DNA from: UBA1737 sp964474685
Lineage (GTDB): Bacteria > Bacillota_I > Bacilli_A > ML615J-28 > CAG-313
Assembly: GCA_964474685.1 (NCBI GenBank)
Contig: CAYYTE010000011.1
Coordinates: 1-27,514 of the forward strand
Reading direction: 5' to 3'
Length of the DNA stretch: 27,514 bases
The position numbers and the translations under genes are program-made. Of this stretch, positions 24,089 through 27,514 are shown piece by piece. The notes beneath the pieces were generated by a model. The model saw only the letters and a program-made list of their open reading frames with translations. It did not search any database and was not told the origin of the DNA. Numbering within the stretch: position 1 is the first letter of the stretch; each line of letters begins with the position of its first letter.

Positions 24089-25020
24089 TGTATGGCTCCT
24101 TTATAATCGATATCCTCTTTATAAAACTTCATAAAATAATCTTCTAAAGACTCTCTTCGATTGTCAAATGCTATAACTGGGAAGGACTTTAATAATTGTA
24201 ATATTTCATTTATATATATATCATCTATAGCAAAAGTGATTGTTGTATCATTTAGTTCTTTTAATAATTTTATATGTGGATTTTGTTTATTCGCGTTTAT
24301 AAAATCAATCGATGCAACTTGATTCTCAAATTGGATGGTATAATATTTAAATGATGCATGCTTTAATTCATCCGCAATAAAATTCGATACAATCTTACCA
24401 TCTTTTATAATCGCAATTGTATCGCAAGTAGCCTCTACTTCCGAGAAAATATGTGAGGATAATAAAATGGTTTTGCCCCTGGCTTTTTCTTTTTTTATAT
24501 ATTGAATAAAAGCTTGTTGCATCACAGGGTCAAGTCCACTCGTCGGTTCATCAAGTATCAAAACAGTAGGGTCATGCATAAAAGCAACAACAATAGCAAG
24601 TTTTCTTTTTACCCCTAAACTCATTCTTTTTGTTTCACCACGCAAGACATTATCTTCTAATTTAAATAAGTCAAGCATTTCTTTTAATTTCGCATCATTG
24701 CGAATTCCTTGTAAATCTTGCATCATCTTGATAAACTCATATCCCGATAAACCGACTGGTAAAGCAATTTCACCAGGAATATATCCAACTTTTTGAAGTA
24801 TCTTATAATAGTTTTCAAACGATGAATTATTAAATATTTTAACACTACCACTTATAGGTTTTGAAAAACCCATAATGTGGCGAATTGTTGTTGATTTACC
24901 CGCTCCATTTGGACCTAAGAATCCAAATACTTCCTTTTCATGGACAGCAAAAGAAACGTCAAATACTCCTCGACCTGACCCGTAATCTTTTGTTAAATGA
25001 CTAACTTCAATTATATCCAT
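24085..25020 (-). CDS. ABC transporter ATP-binding protein (first of pair)
   Basis: 311 residues from the ATG at 25020, preceded by AAAGGAG; the upstream in-frame TTG at 25035 overlaps that ribosome site. VSHLTKDYGSGRGVFDVSFA, Walker A GPNGAGKST, GYIPGEIALP shared with the downstream paralogue, signature RMSLGVKRKLAIVVAFMHDP, Walker B VLILDEPTSGLDP, H-loop LSSHIFSEVE. Strong similarity to its neighbour along the whole length shows a tandem duplication. A possible -10 (TATACT, 25052-25057 on the minus strand) lies about 30 bases upstream; no clear -35. No GntR-type regulator, common beside such exporters, is present in the window. Confidence 0.92.
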   Translation of the reverse strand: MDIIEVSHLTKDYGSGRGVFDVSFAVHEKEVFGFLGPNGAGKSTTIRHIMGFSKPISGSVKIFNNSSFENYYKILQKVGYIPGEIALPVGLSGYEFIKMMQDLQGIRNDAKLKEMLDLFKLEDNVLRGETKRMSLGVKRKLAIVVAFMHDPTVLILDEPTSGLDPVMQQAFIQYIKKEKARGKTILLSSHIFSEVEATCDTIAIIKDGKIVSNFIADELKHASFKYYTIQFENQVASIDFINANKQNPHIKLLKELNDTTITFAIDDIYINEILQLLKSFPVIAFDNRRESLEDYFMKFYKEDIDYKGAIQ

Positions 25021-25099
25021 ATGAACTCCTTTCAAAACAATTTGTTCTCTTAGTATAATATCACTTTTCGCACAAAAAATAAATAGTTTTATATAAATA

Positions 25100-25130
25100 A
25101 AAAATAAAAGGCTGATTACCTACCTTTTAT
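25100..25130 (-). terminator. Possible terminator of the surface-protein pseudogene
   Basis: Minus strand ATAAAAGG (25123-25130 read back) pairs with CCTTTTAT (25104-25111) across an 11-base loop, followed by a T-rich tail. The stem is AT-rich and overlaps the relic stop codon, so it is only a moderate candidate. Confidence 0.5.
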
Positions 25131-25913
25131 AATTGAAGAATGATGCAGTTCTTTTCCTAAATCGTTACTAGTATTAGCAAGTTACTCAGTAACACCTTTT
25201 GCAACAAATGCGTAATTATAAATCGACTGAGTATATATATAGAAATAAAACTCCTGCTTATTTGTAGAAGCAAGCGTAGTTGTTAATGGTATGACAAAGA
25301 TACCTTAGTTGCTTTTTGATCCGTAATAATCAAAGCATCGTCATTTAAAGAAATAACCTTAAGTTATGATTTTAACAATTTGAATGAAATCCGCAAATAA
25401 AGTAGTATCATGGGTAAATACATCGGTTCTTACATAACGCATGGAATGTTCTTCATCATAATACCATCCAGTAAAGATATATCCTTCAAGTGTCGGGGTA
25501 ACTTGATTTAAAGTAACCCCGATTCAAGAATGACGTTTGCAACCGGAGTGGCACCATCTACCTAAAACTGAATTGTTACTTTTTTTAAAAAATTCCAATT
25601 CTCCGTTACTTCAACATTATGATTAGGCATTAAAAACTGTAATAAAGTACGATAAAAGGTATCAACAACTTGAAATGAAGAAAAACTATATTCGCTATTA
25701 CTAAATGTTACATCAGAAAGATATATTTTTCGCCTTCATGTAGTTTCACATTTTCGGGAATTGTACCTGTAACACCGGACTCGAACTTATAAACTAAATC
25801 ATAAGTTAGATTTTTCTCTTTGTTTTTATTTACAACAACACCAATTGTAATACCAAAGTGGTAGTAACAACAAGTGAACAAATCAAAATAAATAAAATCC
25901 AAAACTTTTTCAA
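25116..25913 (-). pseudogene. Decayed secreted protein with InlB B-repeat-like segment
   Basis: Protein-like sequence continues through all three minus-strand frames with at least four frame changes and one or more in-frame stops. In order: a hydrophobic leader from a TTG (KKFWILFILICSLVVTTTLV, from 25913), then KNLTYDLVYKFESGVTGTIP and LHEGEKYIFL (the one open stretch, ending at 25708), then SFQVVDTFYRTLLQFLMP and NVEVTENWNFLKKVTIQF with a TAG at 25562-25564. VDGATPVANVILES follows, then TLNQVTPTLEGYIFTGWYYD with TTLFADF, and last FVIPLTTTLASTNKQEFYF and YNYAFVAKGVTE. The VDG...GYIFTGWYYDEE...TTLFADF pattern is that of Listeria/Bacteroides (InlB B) repeats of surface proteins. A relic -10 (TATAAT) is at 25945-25950. 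Together this accounts for most of the otherwise geneless 25036-26012. Confidence 0.75.
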
Positions 25914-25978
25914 TTATTTACCATCCATTTAATGTTTATACTCAATTATATTGCTTTTATTTCTAAAATTGTTAAAAA

Positions 25979-26008
25979 AAACTAACCCACAGGGATGTGA
26001 GTTAGTTT
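25979..26008 (-). terminator. Terminator of the MATE transporter gene
   Basis: AAACTAACCCAC (25979-25990) and GTGAGTTAGTTT (25997-26008) pair with one mismatch and a 6-base loop. On the minus strand it is followed by an eight-base T run (A run 25974-25981). Its outer arms are the same as those of the invertase terminator at 20576-20615. Confidence 0.88.
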
Positions 26009-26012
26009 ATTA

Positions 26013-27377
26013 CTAGATAGCATTTAATTGTTTTTTTATATCAAACCCATGTATCCAATTACTCTTTAAGAAATAGAATAAGTAAATAATCGAACTTATT
26101 GCCCAAGTAATAGGATATGCCCAGAACAATAAAACAATATTGTGAGAGATCTTCATAGCTACTGTTATATAGATAATTCTAAAAATACACCACACAGAAA
26201 GCATAATAATCATAGGAACAATTGCTTTTCCAGCACCCCTACAAACGGATGCGATACAATGAGAAAAAGCAAGAAGAAAATAGAACATACAAACAGTACG
26301 CATTTGTTTTACACCAAAGTATACAACATTTGGTTCTTGATTAAATAAGCGGATTAAGAAAGGAGCAAATATGTATAGTATAATACTAATCAATTCCGAC
26401 AGAGAAAGTGATATGAAAATCCCAAACTTTGCCCCATCTTTTGCTCGTTTGTATTCTTTTGCACCTAGGTTTTGACCAACAAAGGTTGAAATGGCCATTG
26501 TGAAGCAATTAATAGGTAAAAAAGCAAATCCTTCTACTTTAGAATAAGATCCACATCCTGCCATAGCATCCGGACCAAAAGAATTTATATTTGATTGTAC
26601 TAATACATTTGCAATTGCAATTACGGAATTTTGTATTCCCGAAGGTAATCCATATTTTAAAATCAGTTTAAGCATATCTTTATGAAATCGAACTTTTTTA
26701 AGTTGTAATTGGTAGATAGTTCCTTTTCGAATGAGAAATAGAAAACATAAGATTGCACTTACAAAATGAGAAATAACCGTTGCGATTGCGGCACCCGCAA
26801 CCCCCATGTGAAAATATTTGATAAAAATATAATCTAAAACTACATTTAATAAAGAAGAGATAATTAAATAATATAAACCTCTTTTACTATTTCCCACTGC
26901 CTGCAAAATACCATTAAAGATATTATATAGTATTAATCCCGATACACCATAAAAGTAATTACGAAAATAACTGATCGATTCTGGTAGCACACTCTCATCT
27001 GTCCCCATCCACCTTAACATCACAGGTGCCATAGTAACCCCAAGGATAGTAAGAATAATGCTTGCAACAACTCCAAATGCAACATTTGTGTGAATAGCCC
27101 TAGACAAATTGTTAAAATCTTTTTGTCCAAAGTATTTCGATATTAGAACTCCCGCACCCATTGCGGTCCCCGTAAAAAAACTAACAAATAAGAAAATTAA
27201 ACTCCCAGAGGAGCTTACAGCCGCAAGTGATTCTTTTCCTAAAATATTTCCCACAATCAAAGAATCCACCGTATTATAAAGTTGTTGAAATATATTACTA
27301 AAAAGAATTGGAAGAGCAAATATTGTTATATTTTTCCATGGTTTTCCTTTAGTCATATCTTTTGTATTCGTACTCAT
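26013..27377 (-). CDS. MATE-family multidrug/cation efflux transporter
   Basis: 454 residues with about 12 hydrophobic segments in two MatE halves. The start is typical of the family: GKPWKNITIFALPILFSNIF, QQLYNTVDSLIVGNILGKES, ISKYFGQKDF; the second half repeats it with LILKYGLPSGIQNSVIAIAN and CFTMAISTFVGQNLGAKEYK. Such proteins exchange Na+ or H+ for organic cations or drugs, and this is a normal-length member. Ribosome site AAGGAGGAG lies 6 bases before the ATG. Monocistronic, bounded by its own terminator; substrate not predictable. Confidence 0.95.
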   Translation of the reverse strand: MSTNTKDMTKGKPWKNITIFALPILFSNIFQQLYNTVDSLIVGNILGKESLAAVSSSGSLIFLFVSFFTGTAMGAGVLISKYFGQKDFNNLSRAIHTNVAFGVVASIILTILGVTMAPVMLRWMGTDESVLPESISYFRNYFYGVSGLILYNIFNGILQAVGNSKRGLYYLIISSLLNVVLDYIFIKYFHMGVAGAAIATVISHFVSAILCFLFLIRKGTIYQLQLKKVRFHKDMLKLILKYGLPSGIQNSVIAIANVLVQSNINSFGPDAMAGCGSYSKVEGFAFLPINCFTMAISTFVGQNLGAKEYKRAKDGAKFGIFISLSLSELISIILYIFAPFLIRLFNQEPNVVYFGVKQMRTVCMFYFLLAFSHCIASVCRGAGKAIVPMIIMLSVWCIFRIIYITVAMKISHNIVLLFWAYPITWAISSIIYLFYFLKSNWIHGFDIKKQLNAI

Positions 27378-27425
27378 ATTTCTCCTCCTTCAAAAAAAGT
27401 CATTATTATTATTCTATCACATATA

Positions 27426-27454
27426 AGAATATTTAGTGATTTTATGCACTGCAA
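27426..27454 (-). promoter_or_regulatory. Tentative promoter of the MATE gene
   Basis: Minus strand: TTGCAG (27449-27454), 17 bases, TATTCT (27426-27431); 4 of 6 matches each. Another -35-like TTGACT lies further up near the window end, without a matching -10. Confidence 0.35.
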
Positions 27455-27514
27455 TAGAAGTAAGTCTATAAGTTTATATAGAGTCAACAATAAAAATTAT
27501 TTATTTGTAATTCA

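Noticed and set aside
25708..25902. A 64-codon open frame as a small gene
   Set aside because: It has no ribosome site or plausible start; its last two thirds continue a longer broken protein, so it is part of the pseudogene.
1..27514. TGA read as tryptophan (Mollicutes code)
   Set aside because: TGA ends several genes in exact stop/start overlaps (near 5517, 10242 and 24085) and tryptophan is encoded by TGG.

Overview
The window is a low-G+C, gene-dense piece of a Bacillota (Firmicutes) genome, most like the Erysipelotrichia, Acholeplasmatales or RF39-type Bacilli. The grounds are Gram-positive-style DnaE, strong AGGAGG ribosome binding sites, Rho-independent terminators, a PotABCD system behind an XRE-cupin regulator, and a Mpi-type invertase. 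TGA is a stop codon here (for example in the stop/start overlaps near 5517, 10242 and 24085), so this is not a Mycoplasma-type genetic code. The exact lineage is inference. No rRNA, tRNA, CRISPR array or insertion sequence was seen.

Layout, left to right. (1) 1-3173: short-form DNA polymerase III alpha (minus strand) followed by the first codons of a ROK-family sugar kinase, behind one promoter. (2) 3212-7520: two consecutive secreted, membrane-anchored surface proteins of unknown function that share an Ig-like module, closed by a strong terminator. (3) 7582-11575: a three-gene minus-strand operon of two FAD-dependent oxidoreductases (HI0933/YhiN and COG2509 families) and a degenerate YtxK-like methyltransferase, with a promoter at one end and a terminator at the other. 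(4) 11728-14091: a plus-strand YidD fusion protein convergent with a minus-strand RsuA-type pseudouridine synthase, then a plus-strand glycerophosphodiesterase-like protein that has lost its catalytic residues. Bidirectional terminators sit at both convergent junctions. (5) 14093-20560: a seven-gene polyamine-uptake operon (XRE-cupin regulator, PotA, PotB, PotC, PotD, metallophosphoesterase, small membrane protein). It is driven by a perfect-consensus promoter containing two palindromes. (6) 20576-21337: a Mpi-family serine DNA invertase, preceded by a 12-bp perfect inverted repeat around a 49-bp segment that carries a -10 box pointing at the invertase. This is a candidate self-switching invertible promoter. 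(7) 21339-25020: an ABC exporter with two paralogous ATPases and one large ABC-2 permease. (8) 25100-25913: a decayed surface-protein pseudogene with an InlB B-repeat-like segment. (9) 25979-27454: a MATE efflux transporter.

The most interesting items are the invertase with its adjacent inverted repeat, the YidD fusion, the catalytically dead GDPD homologue, and the phosphatase and membrane protein attached to the polyamine operon. Several starts were moved downstream of the longest open frame because the upstream in-frame codon lies inside the Shine-Dalgarno sequence or at/upstream of the promoter.
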